64,000 bases of DNA from Aureispira sp050633105 (GTDB lineage Bacteria; Bacteroidota; Bacteroidia; Chitinophagales; Saprospiraceae), in contig JBOEFW010000008.1 of assembly GCA_050633105.1 (NCBI GenBank), positions 124,001-188,000 on the forward strand, given 5' to 3'. The notes beneath the pieces were generated by a model, which saw nothing but the letters and a program-made list of their open reading frames with translations, was not told where the DNA came from and searched no databases. Below are positions 7,640 to 16,131 of the stretch, one piece after another. The translations under genes were made by a program, and so were the position numbers. How positions within the stretch are numbered: position 1 is the stretch's first letter; every line of letters begins with the position of its first letter.

Positions 7640-10021
7640 ATGAAAACATGTGTACTGGGCCTGCTCTTCACGGCCTTATTCCTGTTTAGCCAACATGCCC
7701 AAGCTCAAAAAACGGGGGGTGTTCGTGGAACGGTCTATGACAAAGCAACAGGAGAACCTATGATTGGGGCTTTAGCGTATCTAACAACAGATTATGGCGC
7801 CGCAACTGATATCAACGGAGATTACTCTATTAACGGGGTGCCTCCAGGTGATTATGTATTGGTAATTAAATACCTAGGGTACGACTCTGTCGCTATTAGC
7901 CTTACGATTGGTAGTAAAATGCTCAATGAAACGGTATTGATGGAAGAAACTACTGTGGGAGGCCCTATAGTAGAAGTAGATGCTGCTCGAACCGCCGCCC
8001 AAAATGACGTTCAAGTCTCTGTTGTACGAATAACACCAAAAGATATCAAACGAATTCCTGCTGCGGGTGGGGAAGCTGATTTTGCACAATATTTACAAGT
8101 TATTCCAGGGATTGTCTCTACAGGAGATCAAGGTGGACAGCTCTATATTAGAGGTGGAGCCCCTGTACAAAATCGTATTTTGTTGGATGGAATGACCTTG
8201 TTTAATGCTTTCCACTCGATTGGTTTTTTCTCTGTTTTTGAAACAGAAACGATTCGTAGTGCGGATGTATATACAGGTGGTTTTAGTGCTAAATATGGCG
8301 GACGTTCTTCGGCGGTAGTAGATATTAAGACTAGAGAAGGAAATAAAACGCGTTTTGCTGGAATGGTCAATATCAATCCTTTTGTAGTGAAAGGATTATT
8401 TGAAGGACCATTGGTAAGATTAGATGATAATGGATCTAGTCTTTCTTTTTTAATGACAGTTAAGCATTCTTATTTACGGGAAGTATCTCCCTTATTGTAT
8501 AGCTATGCGAATGACGCAGGCGTATTACCTTATAACTTTACGGATGGACACGCCAAACTTTCGTTTAATGCCGCGAATGGTAGCCGTATTAATCTCTTTG
8601 GATTCTATCACTACGATGATGTAGATTTTGTAGATCTAGCTGCCTATAATTGGAATGCTGGTGGTGGTGGTATAGATTTTAGAATTGTTCCTAATGGTGC
8701 CCAGTTGGCTTTGAGTGGTGTTTTGGCTTACTCTGTTTACGGATCTGATTTTAATGAGCAGGGCAATAGCAGCAAGATTCGCCGCAGTGATGTTGGAAAC
8801 TTCAATGGAAGTTTGAATGTCAATTACTACTTGCCTAAATCAAGAGTAGCGAGTTTTGGAGTAGAAATTAACAGTATTACTACTGCTTTTGAATACAGCA
8901 CAGACAACAACTCTATTACACAAGGAAGTGGCAATGGTCCACAAACCAACTTTGAAGCGGCTATGTTTGCTCACTTTAGCGGTCGTTTTGGAACGGTTGT
9001 GATTGAGCCAAGTGTTCGCTTACAGGCTTATGCGTCATTAGGAGAAGTTGCGATTGAGCCACGTTTGGGTTTCAAATGGAACATTACAAGTTTTTTGCGC
9101 TTCAAAGCGGCAGGAGGTATGTATTCTCAAAACTTAATTTCTTCTGTTGATGAGCGCGATATCGTGAATCTCTTTGTTGGATTCTTAGGAGGTCCTGATG
9201 ATAATGTATACCGTTTGAGAGAAACCAATGATGGTACGCGTTTTTATGAAAAGACAAGGAGTAGTTTGCAGACTTCTATTCATGCGATTGGTGGATTTGA
9301 AGTTGATGTAGTAAGAAACTTAACGATTAATGTAGAGCCGTACTACAAATACTTTCCTCAAATTATCTCGCTTAATAGAAATAGAACAGCAGATGATGGA
9401 CAACGACGTAATTTTGTAGCGGAAACAGGAGATGCTTATGGATTAGATTTCTCGGCTACTTATGATAACAAACAATTGTACTTATATGCTTCTTACGCCT
9501 TAGGATATGTCACTAGAAATGACGGAATCAATCAATTTTTTGCGCATTTTGATCGTCGTCACAATATCAACTTTGTAGGTTCTTACCAATTTAGAATTGG
9601 CAAGCTGAAAGAAACGCCTAGAGAGAATGTTAAGAATAGAACGATGTATCCCTTTGAAGTGGGGGTTCGTTGGAATATGGGATCAGGGTTTCCTTTTACT
9701 CGTACACAAGGCTTTTATGCGAACCAAACTTTCTTGGATGGAATCGGTACCAACTACTTGACAGATAATACGGCACCAAATACGGATTTAGGTGTTATCT
9801 ATGAAGAGGAGATTAATTTGGGACGTTTGCCCTTTTATCATCGTTTAGATGTTTCCCTCAAATACACCTTAGATTTGATTGGACACAGTAAGTTGACCAT
9901 TTCAGCTAGTGTAACCAATGCTTATGATCGGGCCAATATTTTCTACTTTGATCGTATTGAGTATAAACGAATCAATCAGTTGCCTATTATGCCTGCACTT
10001 AATCTTAATCTGAAATTCTAA
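7640..10021 (+). CDS. TonB-dependent outer-membrane receptor with CarboxypepD_reg-like domain
   Basis: 793 residues from ATG at 7640. A TTG six bases earlier keeps the frame open but is not needed. Order of parts: a signal peptide ending SQHAQAQ; a carboxypeptidase-regulatory-like beta-sandwich at about residues 28-110 (GVRGTVYDKATGEPMIGA); a plug domain with IPGIVSTGDQGGQLYIRGG and VDIKTREG; then a long beta-barrel ending in aromatic/charged strands (LNLNLKF). It would sit in the outer membrane and import a ligand using TonB energy; the ligand cannot be told. No SusD-like partner follows, so it is not a classical Sus pair. A strong bidirectional terminator lies about 40 bases after the stop. 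Confidence 0.9.
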   Translation: MKTCVLGLLFTALFLFSQHAQAQKTGGVRGTVYDKATGEPMIGALAYLTTDYGAATDINGDYSINGVPPGDYVLVIKYLGYDSVAISLTIGSKMLNETVLMEETTVGGPIVEVDAARTAAQNDVQVSVVRITPKDIKRIPAAGGEADFAQYLQVIPGIVSTGDQGGQLYIRGGAPVQNRILLDGMTLFNAFHSIGFFSVFETETIRSADVYTGGFSAKYGGRSSAVVDIKTREGNKTRFAGMVNINPFVVKGLFEGPLVRLDDNGSSLSFLMTVKHSYLREVSPLLYSYANDAGVLPYNFTDGHAKLSFNAANGSRINLFGFYHYDDVDFVDLAAYNWNAGGGGIDFRIVPNGAQLALSGVLAYSVYGSDFNEQGNSSKIRRSDVGNFNGSLNVNYYLPKSRVASFGVEINSITTAFEYSTDNNSITQGSGNGPQTNFEAAMFAHFSGRFGTVVIEPSVRLQAYASLGEVAIEPRLGFKWNITSFLRFKAAGGMYSQNLISSVDERDIVNLFVGFLGGPDDNVYRLRETNDGTRFYEKTRSSLQTSIHAIGGFEVDVVRNLTINVEPYYKYFPQIISLNRNRTADDGQRRNFVAETGDAYGLDFSATYDNKQLYLYASYALGYVTRNDGINQFFAHFDRRHNINFVGSYQFRIGKLKETPRENVKNRTMYPFEVGVRWNMGSGFPFTRTQGFYANQTFLDGIGTNYLTDNTAPNTDLGVIYEEEINLGRLPFYHRLDVSLKYTLDLIGHSKLTISASVTNAYDRANIFYFDRIEYKRINQLPIMPALNLNLKF

Positions 10022-10058
10022 GATACCTGCAGCTTGAATAATTACTGCTGGCAGACTT

Positions 10059-10097
10059 AAAAAGCACCAACTCTACTGCAATAGTTGGTGCTTTTTT
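10059..10097 (+). terminator. Intrinsic terminator after the TonB receptor gene
   Basis: Arms AAAAAGCACCAACT (10059-10072) and AGTTGGTGCTTTTT (10083-10096) pair over 14 bp around a 10-base loop, followed by T. The leading A run makes it potentially bidirectional. It lies about 40 bases after the receptor stop codon. Confidence 0.85.
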
Positions 10098-10192
10098 GTG
10101 CTGTACTCGACCGAATACTCAATTTTACAAGGGAAACCAACTTTTTTTATTCGATAAATCATAAGTTTTACGGATATTTGCGACGCAATGAA

Positions 10193-10200
10193 TAGTTTTG
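10193..10200 (+). promoter_or_regulatory. Candidate -7 box for the OmpA-domain gene
   Basis: TAGTTTTG matches TAnnTTTG and lies 116 bases before the ATG at 10316, implying an untranslated leader of about 105 bases. No -33 box at canonical spacing is evident. Confidence 0.4.
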
Positions 10201-10315
10201 CACTGCTATAACAAGAAACCCGATAGTTAAAGGTTATATTAATTTGATGAAATGAGCTCCTGTTCTGACTCAAATAAAACATTGCCAAATTTTCTAAATA
10301 ATTAAAACTGCTGAA

Positions 10316-11989
10316 ATGAAAAAAATATTCCTAGGATGCCTCCTTTTGCTTTGTTGCGCTGTTGTCACTCAGGCACAAGAAGAAGCGATCAAGGACAGTA
10401 TGGAAGTATACTTTAAATTGGACAGGGCCAACCTACTAAACGAAAGCCAAGAGGCGATCAATGCAGCTTTCGAGAAAAACCAAGATAGAATTATCAAAGT
10501 GCGTGTAGCAGGGCACACCTGTGATTTAGGTTCGGATAATTATAACATGGGTTTGTCAGAGCGTCGTGCTAATGCTGCTTTTGAATATGTGAAAACATTA
10601 GGGGATGCCTATCAAGAGAAAACAGAATTGTTTTTCTATGGAGAAAAAGAGCAAAAGTATGACGATCGCGATATGAACCGTCGTGTCTATGTACTATTCT
10701 ATTTAGAAGATGATGATAGAGATACTTTGATCGAAAAAGGATGTGCCTCTGTTTTTGTAGAAAAAGGAACATTCAAACCTAATAAAACTAAAGAAGCAAG
10801 TTATGAGTTCCAAGCTTATAATACAGGTGACGCTATGAAGGCTCGTAACTTGTCGATTGAAGATACAGAAGGTCGTAAATTATATTTTAACTCTGTCCTT
10901 TACTTCCAAGCAATGATGGGTGGAAATAACTTGACACCTGTTAAAACAGTGAAAATCAGCTTGCCTTTAGTCAATGCAGATAAAGAAGGATACATGTTGT
11001 ACGAAGGCATGGATCAAGGAGGAAAAGTTGTATGGAAAAACACAGGTAAGCCTTGTCAAATGAGTAGTGAGGCTAGTTGTGAAACTTACAACTTTGATTG
11101 GATGAATACAGGTTACTGTGCTTGTGCAATGCCTCGTGCTTGTCAAGAAGATTGTAATCCTGATCCATTTAGTGGTGTAGAAACTCCTGATGTTACTGCG
11201 GCTAATGTTCGTGCTAGTATCGAGAAGACTACTTTTGAATTTGAAGATGGAACCTATGCTGACTTTGAAGGGGTAACGGTTATTGATGACAATCAAATGG
11301 AGAGTGATTTAACTGTTTGTGAGCAATTCAAATTTGGTATTGTTTCTGACGATTGGTATCCAAACCGTCACAAAATGACAGATAAAAAGAACATCAATGT
11401 TCGTTCTTCTGCTGCTCCTGCTGATAAAATGGCACGTGTTTATGTCGTGAAGAAAAACATCAGTGATATGAGTGATCCTGTTTTGTTAGTAGGGGAAACG
11501 CATTCTGCTGGCTATCCTAAATACGTAGACCAAGTTGTTCGCCCAACCGAATGTTTGGGTCCTGTTAACTGTGAGTACATTGTATACGATGTGCCTGCTA
11601 GAGCTTGGTACAAATTAGGAGAGTGGGATGATAGCAAAACAAAACCTGCTGCGAAAGAAAAATGGATTTTGAAAGTACGTTTGTTAAAAAGCTCTACTGT
11701 CTTTATTGGTAATACAAAAACTAATGAAGTATACAAAGCTGGTAATGCAGAACGCAAAGGAAAAACACGTCCAAAAGAATATACTATCTTGGAAGCGGAT
11801 AACCCTTCTGACCTCGTAGTCTATGTTCAAAACGCTACCAAAAAGAACTTCAAACTATACCAAGCGGTTAAATTGACTGACTTGAAATACAAGAAGGCAA
11901 GCAACATGTACATTATGCGTCGTGTGAAATTTAAGAAAACACAAAGCTTTGATGGTTTAGAATTAGAGATCTGCAAAGATGATAAATAA
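10316..11989 (+). CDS. Secreted protein with N-terminal OmpA-like peptidoglycan-binding domain
   Basis: 557 residues. A signal peptide (LGCLLLLCCAVVTQAQ) is followed at once by an OmpA C-like domain at about residues 28-130, with VRVAGHTCDLGSDNYNMGLS and RRANAAFEYV, the peptidoglycan (diaminopimelate) binding segment. Having this domain first, rather than after a beta-barrel, is less usual. The remaining ~420 residues are cysteine-containing (SCETYNFDWMNTGYCACAMP) and not recognised. They include two charged, lysine-rich sections that resemble tandem beta-domains. It is probably periplasmic or on the inner face of the outer membrane, tethering an envelope structure to the wall. It stands alone between a promoter region and a very strong terminator. 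Confidence 0.8.
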   Translation: MKKIFLGCLLLLCCAVVTQAQEEAIKDSMEVYFKLDRANLLNESQEAINAAFEKNQDRIIKVRVAGHTCDLGSDNYNMGLSERRANAAFEYVKTLGDAYQEKTELFFYGEKEQKYDDRDMNRRVYVLFYLEDDDRDTLIEKGCASVFVEKGTFKPNKTKEASYEFQAYNTGDAMKARNLSIEDTEGRKLYFNSVLYFQAMMGGNNLTPVKTVKISLPLVNADKEGYMLYEGMDQGGKVVWKNTGKPCQMSSEASCETYNFDWMNTGYCACAMPRACQEDCNPDPFSGVETPDVTAANVRASIEKTTFEFEDGTYADFEGVTVIDDNQMESDLTVCEQFKFGIVSDDWYPNRHKMTDKKNINVRSSAAPADKMARVYVVKKNISDMSDPVLLVGETHSAGYPKYVDQVVRPTECLGPVNCEYIVYDVPARAWYKLGEWDDSKTKPAAKEKWILKVRLLKSSTVFIGNTKTNEVYKAGNAERKGKTRPKEYTILEADNPSDLVVYVQNATKKNFKLYQAVKLTDLKYKKASNMYIMRRVKFKKTQSFDGLELEICKDDK

Positions 11990-12037
11990 ACCATACCCCC
12001 CCCAATAAGGCTCTGGCTTAACCTCAAACTTATTACA

Positions 12038-12068
12038 ATGCGCGCTCCGTCAGGAGCGCGCATTTTTT
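12038..12068 (+). terminator. Strong intrinsic terminator after the OmpA-domain gene
   Basis: Arms ATGCGCGCTCC (12038-12048) and GGAGCGCGCAT (12053-12063) pair perfectly around GTCA, followed by six T. It is 49 bases after the stop codon. Confidence 0.92.
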
Positions 12069-12442
12069 GTTGGTAGAGGAATGAACTTTTCTAAGGCTCA
12101 TAGCGACTAATTGGAGTGGTCTTCTAAGCAATACTAGAAGAGGAATCTTTTTAAGGTCGTGTATTGAATACGGAGCAAATAGCCTTGGAGTGGTATCTAA
12201 GCGTTGGATGGTAAATCAACCATCAACATCGCATCGGTTGTGGCGGCAACTTGTGTGCCTTTCCAATAGACTACGGCTCCAATTAGAGGCGTGTCAGTGG
12301 TATTAACAACCCTCCCAGAAAAGGATATTGGATCATCTTGGGCTATTGCAATAGCGCCTTAATAAAATATATTGCATGATAAGCAATGTTTTGGTCAAAG
12401 AAGCTTCCTATATAGAACGAAAATCTTTGATCGATCGTTGCT
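12069..12442. other. Gene-poor spacer holding a receptor remnant and a short direct repeat
   Basis: This holds the decayed CarboxypepD_reg-like fragment listed separately. It also has a near-identical direct repeat of about 18 bases starting TTGGAGTGGT at 12111 and again at 12185, the second just beyond the remnant's stop. Nothing else is recognisable. Confidence 0.5.
12197..12377 (-). pseudogene. Decayed N-terminus of a TonB-receptor-type protein
   Basis: Minus-strand translation gives GAIAIAQ (a signal-peptide end) followed by SFSGRVVNTTDTPLIGAVVY, then WKGTQVAATTDA, then a stop at 12197-12199. This is the first strand set of a carboxypeptidase-regulatory-like domain, as found at the N-terminus of TonB receptors. 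The upstream ATG at 12377 (MQYILL) is out of frame by one with this segment, and nothing of the plug or barrel remains. It is therefore frameshifted and truncated, about 55 codons of an original several hundred. Confidence 0.7.
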
Positions 12443-13492
12443 TTATTCTCCGTAAAAGAGCGGAGGAGGTGCTTGAGTGACCCGTTCCATCCAGTTAAGA
12501 AGGGTGGTATCTTGGCCTACTCGATCTTGTTTTCGATAATACCAACTAGAGCTTACTTCCAAATGACTTAAGCCTTCATAACTACGAAGGTCAACACATT
12601 CTGGACAAAAAAGCTTGACTTCATTACAAAAAGAAACCGCCGCCGCATAGTTAACTAAACCATCTTTTGTACCATGCAAACATAAGAATGGAAATTCATC
12701 GGTAGGCGACACCCAAGTTTTAGGATTGGCTAAGGCAAAGGTTTTGCTTTTTTCTGGGCCAGCATAATCTTGTAAGGTGAAGGTTTTATCCATTTTTTCT
12801 AAATCAATAGCTCCCGCAATACTAAAGGCTCCTTGAAGTAATTGATCTCGATCTAAATTTAGGGATTTCCAGCGCTCCTCATCATAGGCTAAGAGCAAGG
12901 CCAAGTTCCCTCCTGCAGAAGTTCCACCAATAAATAATTGGATGTCTTTAATTCCTTTTTTTTGAAGCATGGCTAAACTATGTACCAAGGCTGTATTCAC
13001 ATCTTCTTGAAGATGCTCGTAGGAAAAATGTGGAGTGAGCCGATAGGCTGGAAAGATTAGACTGTACCCTTCTTCTTGTAAGAGTTTGGATAAATAGCGG
13101 TGTTGTTGAGGGCTACCCAATGTCCATCCACCTCCATGAAGATAAAAAACTACTTTCTCTGGATGAGGACTATTTTTAGAAGCAGGATAGTAATCGTAGT
13201 ATTGACGCGTATGTTTTCCATAGACAATGCGTTCTCGATTGGCTCCTTCTTTGACGGATTTATTGTCTAGCTGTAATAAGTGCCTAGGAATGCGCGCTAC
13301 TTCGTGAAATTTGCTCCCTTTAGTAACAAACAATAAAGCGCCTTGCCATACCCACAAAGAAAGACAAAATAGAACAAGGGTTGCTTTAAGCCCTTTAAGG
13401 AGCCAATTTTTAGTACGTTGTGAGCGAATAACCCAATAGCTTGCAGCAGTGCTACCAAGTAGTAATCCATAAAAAACGAGGTCAAATAACAT
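12443..13492 (-). CDS. Alpha/beta hydrolase (HSL-type esterase/lipase), membrane-anchored
   Basis: 349 residues. Two hydrophobic segments at about residues 5-20 and 35-55 anchor the N-terminus, followed by an alpha/beta-hydrolase domain of the hormone-sensitive-lipase class. Visible motifs are the oxyanion-hole HGGGW at 119-123, the nucleophile elbow GTSAG with Ser192, Asp277 in LHGTKDG and His310 in GLSH, a complete catalytic triad. It would hydrolyse carboxylic esters at the inner membrane, with the catalytic domain on either face. A long stretch between the elbow and Asp277 supplies the substrate lid. It is a single gene with no obvious partner; the start at 13492 is the first ATG after a non-coding gap. 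The substrate is unknown. Confidence 0.88.
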   Translation of the reverse strand: MLFDLVFYGLLLGSTAASYWVIRSQRTKNWLLKGLKATLVLFCLSLWVWQGALLFVTKGSKFHEVARIPRHLLQLDNKSVKEGANRERIVYGKHTRQYYDYYPASKNSPHPEKVVFYLHGGGWTLGSPQQHRYLSKLLQEEGYSLIFPAYRLTPHFSYEHLQEDVNTALVHSLAMLQKKGIKDIQLFIGGTSAGGNLALLLAYDEERWKSLNLDRDQLLQGAFSIAGAIDLEKMDKTFTLQDYAGPEKSKTFALANPKTWVSPTDEFPFLCLHGTKDGLVNYAAAVSFCNEVKLFCPECVDLRSYEGLSHLEVSSSWYYRKQDRVGQDTTLLNWMERVTQAPPPLFYGE

Positions 13493-13588
13493 AAGTGTGC
13501 TTTCTTTTCAAGGAATGTGTATGAACCAAAGATACAATTATTGAGGAGAAAGGATGGCTATTTTTTAAGACCTTATGCTGTTCTAAGA

Positions 13589-14152
13589 TTAGTTAAAAAC
13601 CACTCGACGAGCGAATAAGAGTTTGGGTTTCCAGTATTTAGAAGTCGTGACATTATCAATGACAATACCTCGTTTGCTGCTGCTATGAATCATGTACAAG
13701 CCATCAGAGGTGTTTTTATAAACCAAGCCTACATGTTGAATACGGCCGCTTCTGCCATCTCTACCAAAGAACAATAGATCGCCTTTTTTTACTTTATTAA
13801 GAGCAATTTCTTTGCCTTGTTTGGATTGTGCACCAGAGCTCCCAGAGAGTTGGACATCGTGCTTACCATAGACATAATACGTAAATCCTGAGCAATCGAA
13901 CCCTTTAGGATCTTTGCCTGCATATTTGTATGGAACCCCTTTATGCTTCTCTGCTTCTTTGATAATGGACAACCGTGTTTTTACTTCCGCTGTAACGACT
14001 GGTTTTCTAGGAGTGGTTGTTCTAGGTGGTACTTTACTTGTAGACGTACGAGGTTTACTTGCCCTTGGTGCTTTACGTTTAGTAGAACAAGCAACAGTAA
14101 AGAACAATAAGAACGAGAAAAACAGAAGTTGGTGGAAGCGTGTAAATTGCAT
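13589..14152 (-). CDS. NlpC/P60-family lipoprotein peptidase
   Basis: 187 residues from ATG at 14152; seven upstream codons are open but would precede the signal sequence. A lipoprotein signal (FFSFLLFFTVAC) with the acylated cysteine near residue 22 is followed by a basic proline/threonine/serine linker. The NlpC/P60 domain starts at about residue 65: the catalytic cysteine is in DPKGFDCSGFTYYV, the catalytic histidine in RIQHVGLVY, and the third polar residue in MIHSSS. It should cleave gamma-D-glutamyl-diaminopimelate bonds in peptidoglycan stem peptides, working at the outer-membrane inner leaflet or inner membrane. It is about 100 bases upstream of the esterase gene in the same direction. 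Confidence 0.92.
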   Translation of the reverse strand: MQFTRFHQLLFFSFLLFFTVACSTKRKAPRASKPRTSTSKVPPRTTTPRKPVVTAEVKTRLSIIKEAEKHKGVPYKYAGKDPKGFDCSGFTYYVYGKHDVQLSGSSGAQSKQGKEIALNKVKKGDLLFFGRDGRSGRIQHVGLVYKNTSDGLYMIHSSSKRGIVIDNVTTSKYWKPKLLFARRVVFN

Positions 14153-14396
14153 AATTATGGTAGATTGGTTCAATGACTAGTATACGATTATAATGCCAAA
14201 ACTAAAACGTTGGAAGGAGCTAAGTGCGTATATTTTTAGGACGTCTTTTATCATCTAATTGTCCGATTACCTGCTAACACCTTTCAAACAAGGGCCAAGG
14301 AATACCTTTATCTGAATTGGCATGGTTGTGGCATTTAAGAAGGTAAGTTTTTATTAGGTTAGTTAAAAGGGTTAAGTGACAAGTATTTTGTCACGC

Positions 14397-14434
14397 AAAG
14401 CGATTCAGGAATAGCCTCTCTGAGTCGCTTTTTT
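14397..14434 (+). terminator. Plus-strand terminator with no assigned gene
   Basis: Arms AAAGCGATTCAG (14397-14408) and CTGAGTCGCTTT (14420-14431) pair over 12 positions with one G-T pair, followed by a T run. On the minus strand no T run follows, so it points in the plus direction, although no plus-strand gene ends here. A short RNA ending here is one explanation. Confidence 0.65.
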
Positions 14435-14466
14435 AATGCCCCTAATTAATGCCAGCCCTTAAGGTA

Positions 14467-14507
14467 TAAAAAATGACTTATTCCAATGCTATTTGGAATA
14501 AGTCATT
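14467..14507 (-). terminator. Terminator of the DUF6089 gene
   Basis: A perfect 15-bp stem (14472-14486 with 14493-14507) around a 6-base loop, followed on the minus strand by a T run (14468-14473 as A on the plus strand). It is about 45 bases after the stop codon of the DUF6089 gene. Confidence 0.88.
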
Positions 14508-14553
14508 CTTACATAGAAGCTGTTGCAACAACTTTCTGAAGATGGAAAAGTGT

Positions 14554-15561
14554 TTACCACACTGGGCAACCATATTTACGTCCTCCACCAAGGCTATAAG
14601 TATCGATATAGTAACTGAAACGAATCGTTACGGAATAATAAGCATCATTATCTTTTGGATCACCACGTTGTTCGCCAGGAGCAGTAACAACAGCATTAAC
14701 TCCAGCTGGATCTAATTCAACAGAACGACGAGCTAAGGCTCTAGCAATTTCAGCTCTTGTTGGATCAAAGTTGGCCGCAAAAATGCTTTCATCCTCTACA
14801 TAGTCAATAGAAACATCATCTAAGTAATCTGTAAACGTCAAACGGTAGTTTACTTCTAAAGCCAAGGACCAAGTATCATCATAAATCCATTTGACACCTA
14901 CTCCCATAGGGATGTTCATTTGAACCAAATCATAAGGCGCACGTCCAGGAACCAACCCTTGACCTTCTGTACTTAATGGTTTTAGCTCTACCCAGTTCCC
15001 ATTATAAAAACCTTCTGGGTTAAAGGCAAATAGACCAACACCTAAAAAACCATAAGGAGAAAGTACACTAGACCCACGTCCTTTGCCCAACTGAAAGTTA
15101 TAAGGCGTTACTTCAAACGCAACACTAGCATCAAACATATGGGTGCGGAAATTCAGGTTACGATAGTAACGAAACCAAGCGGCATTCAATTGATCTCTAG
15201 ATTGTGTTCCAGAGAATTCATCTTTTCCAGCATTTTTATCATCACCACTCAATTGTAAGTAACTCAAATCCAAACGGGCAGAGAAATTACCATTAAAATT
15301 CCAGCGAGCAAAAAGACCAACAGTAGGACGGGCTGTTTCAATATCGGTATCGATAATAAAGCCTTGTCCTATTCCACGCTGAAACTCTGGTGAACTAGGG
15401 GTGTACCCTGGTCTACCAACACCACCTAAGTCGCCTAAATAGTGTGCTGTACCAGCTTGAATTCCAATTTCTAGGGGGTATGTAGGGCGATAATCATTTT
15501 GGCCCACAACTACAGATGTGCCCAACAGTAATAGGCACCATAAAATAAAAGTCTTTTGCAT
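14554..15561 (-). CDS. DUF6089-family outer-membrane beta-barrel protein
   Basis: 335 residues from ATG at 15561; the frame is open 31 codons further upstream, but MQKTFILWCLLLLG is a proper signal peptide start, ending VVVGQ. The mature protein opens with EIGIQAGTAHYLGDLGG, the hallmark of DUF6089 proteins in Bacteroidota, and continues as alternating hydrophobic strands of a small outer-membrane barrel (NFSARLDLSYLQLSGDD, LALEVNYRLTFTDYLDD). Some relatives belong to the type IX secretion/gliding gene set, but this family is broad and the role here is unknown. It has its own strong terminator and faces a divergent TonB receptor gene across a ~570-base spacer. Confidence 0.85.
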   Translation of the reverse strand: MQKTFILWCLLLLGTSVVVGQNDYRPTYPLEIGIQAGTAHYLGDLGGVGRPGYTPSSPEFQRGIGQGFIIDTDIETARPTVGLFARWNFNGNFSARLDLSYLQLSGDDKNAGKDEFSGTQSRDQLNAAWFRYYRNLNFRTHMFDASVAFEVTPYNFQLGKGRGSSVLSPYGFLGVGLFAFNPEGFYNGNWVELKPLSTEGQGLVPGRAPYDLVQMNIPMGVGVKWIYDDTWSLALEVNYRLTFTDYLDDVSIDYVEDESIFAANFDPTRAEIARALARRSVELDPAGVNAVVTAPGEQRGDPKDNDAYYSVTIRFSYYIDTYSLGGGRKYGCPVW

Positions 15562-16131
15562 TTTGTAATCTCGGTCTAACGTTATTAAAAAAACTTTTGA
15601 TTGTGCCTCAAAAGCATGGGCGCAGTTATATACTAAACGTAGGGGAACGCACAAATAGTATACTGCTTGTGTATTTGTTTAATAGTTTAATAGCTTATAA
15701 CTTGGAGTGGACAACTTAGGAAGCTGTTATTAGCATGTACTATTCCAACTTCGTCAAACAATTGGTTTCCTTATTATAATAATAAGCATTTTTCTACAGC
15801 TTCGTATAGATAAATGGAAGTAGTTTAAACTAACTTTTTTTAACCAATTTGGAGTTTAACCAAAGGTAGCAACTTTTTTGAAGACTACCAATTTATCTAT
15901 TTTTGTATTTTTTTTGTCAGCAACATGTTAGGTTAATAAAGGGCTTCTTTTTTATAAAAAAATCAATAATGTATTCTGTTCTTGAGGAACAGATCAAAAC
16001 TAGTACAAGGAATACACCAATTAATTATATCTCTCTCGTATAACGGATTTTAAGAGCAAAATTCGCAGAATGAACCTAAATTTGTACCTTAGCGTATCTT
16101 TATTTAGACAAAATAAAAACTAATACAACGC
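15562..16131. other. Divergent promoter region between DUF6089 and FecA-like genes
   Basis: This AT-rich spacer has no credible gene. On the plus strand it holds TAAATTTG (16077-16084, listed) and a second match TATTTTTG at 15898-15905. No equally good box was found for the minus-strand gene. Confidence 0.5.
16077..16084 (+). promoter_or_regulatory. -7 promoter box of the FecA-like receptor gene
   Basis: TAAATTTG followed by TACCTTAG is a very good match to the Bacteroidota -7 element and initiation region (TAnnTTTGyA..TT). It lies 48 bases before the ATG at 16132, giving a leader of about 40 bases. Confidence 0.65.

Larger units (their letters stand above)
14153..14553. other. Spacer with two hairpin regions and no clear gene
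   Basis: Apart from the two terminators listed, there is a smaller hairpin (GTGACAA/TTGTCAC, 14376-14394) directly before the plus-strand terminator. Together they could end a short plus-strand RNA starting around 14180-14350, where the only frame is a 21-codon one from 14193. I see no gene I would defend. Confidence 0.4.

Noticed and set aside
10967..11296. 109-codon reverse frame inside the OmpA-domain gene
   Set aside because: It lies wholly within a well-supported gene and shows no protein-like motif; a shadow frame.
14193..14258. 21-codon plus-strand ORF before the orphan terminator
   Set aside because: No conserved feature or start signal; kept only as part of the spacer description.
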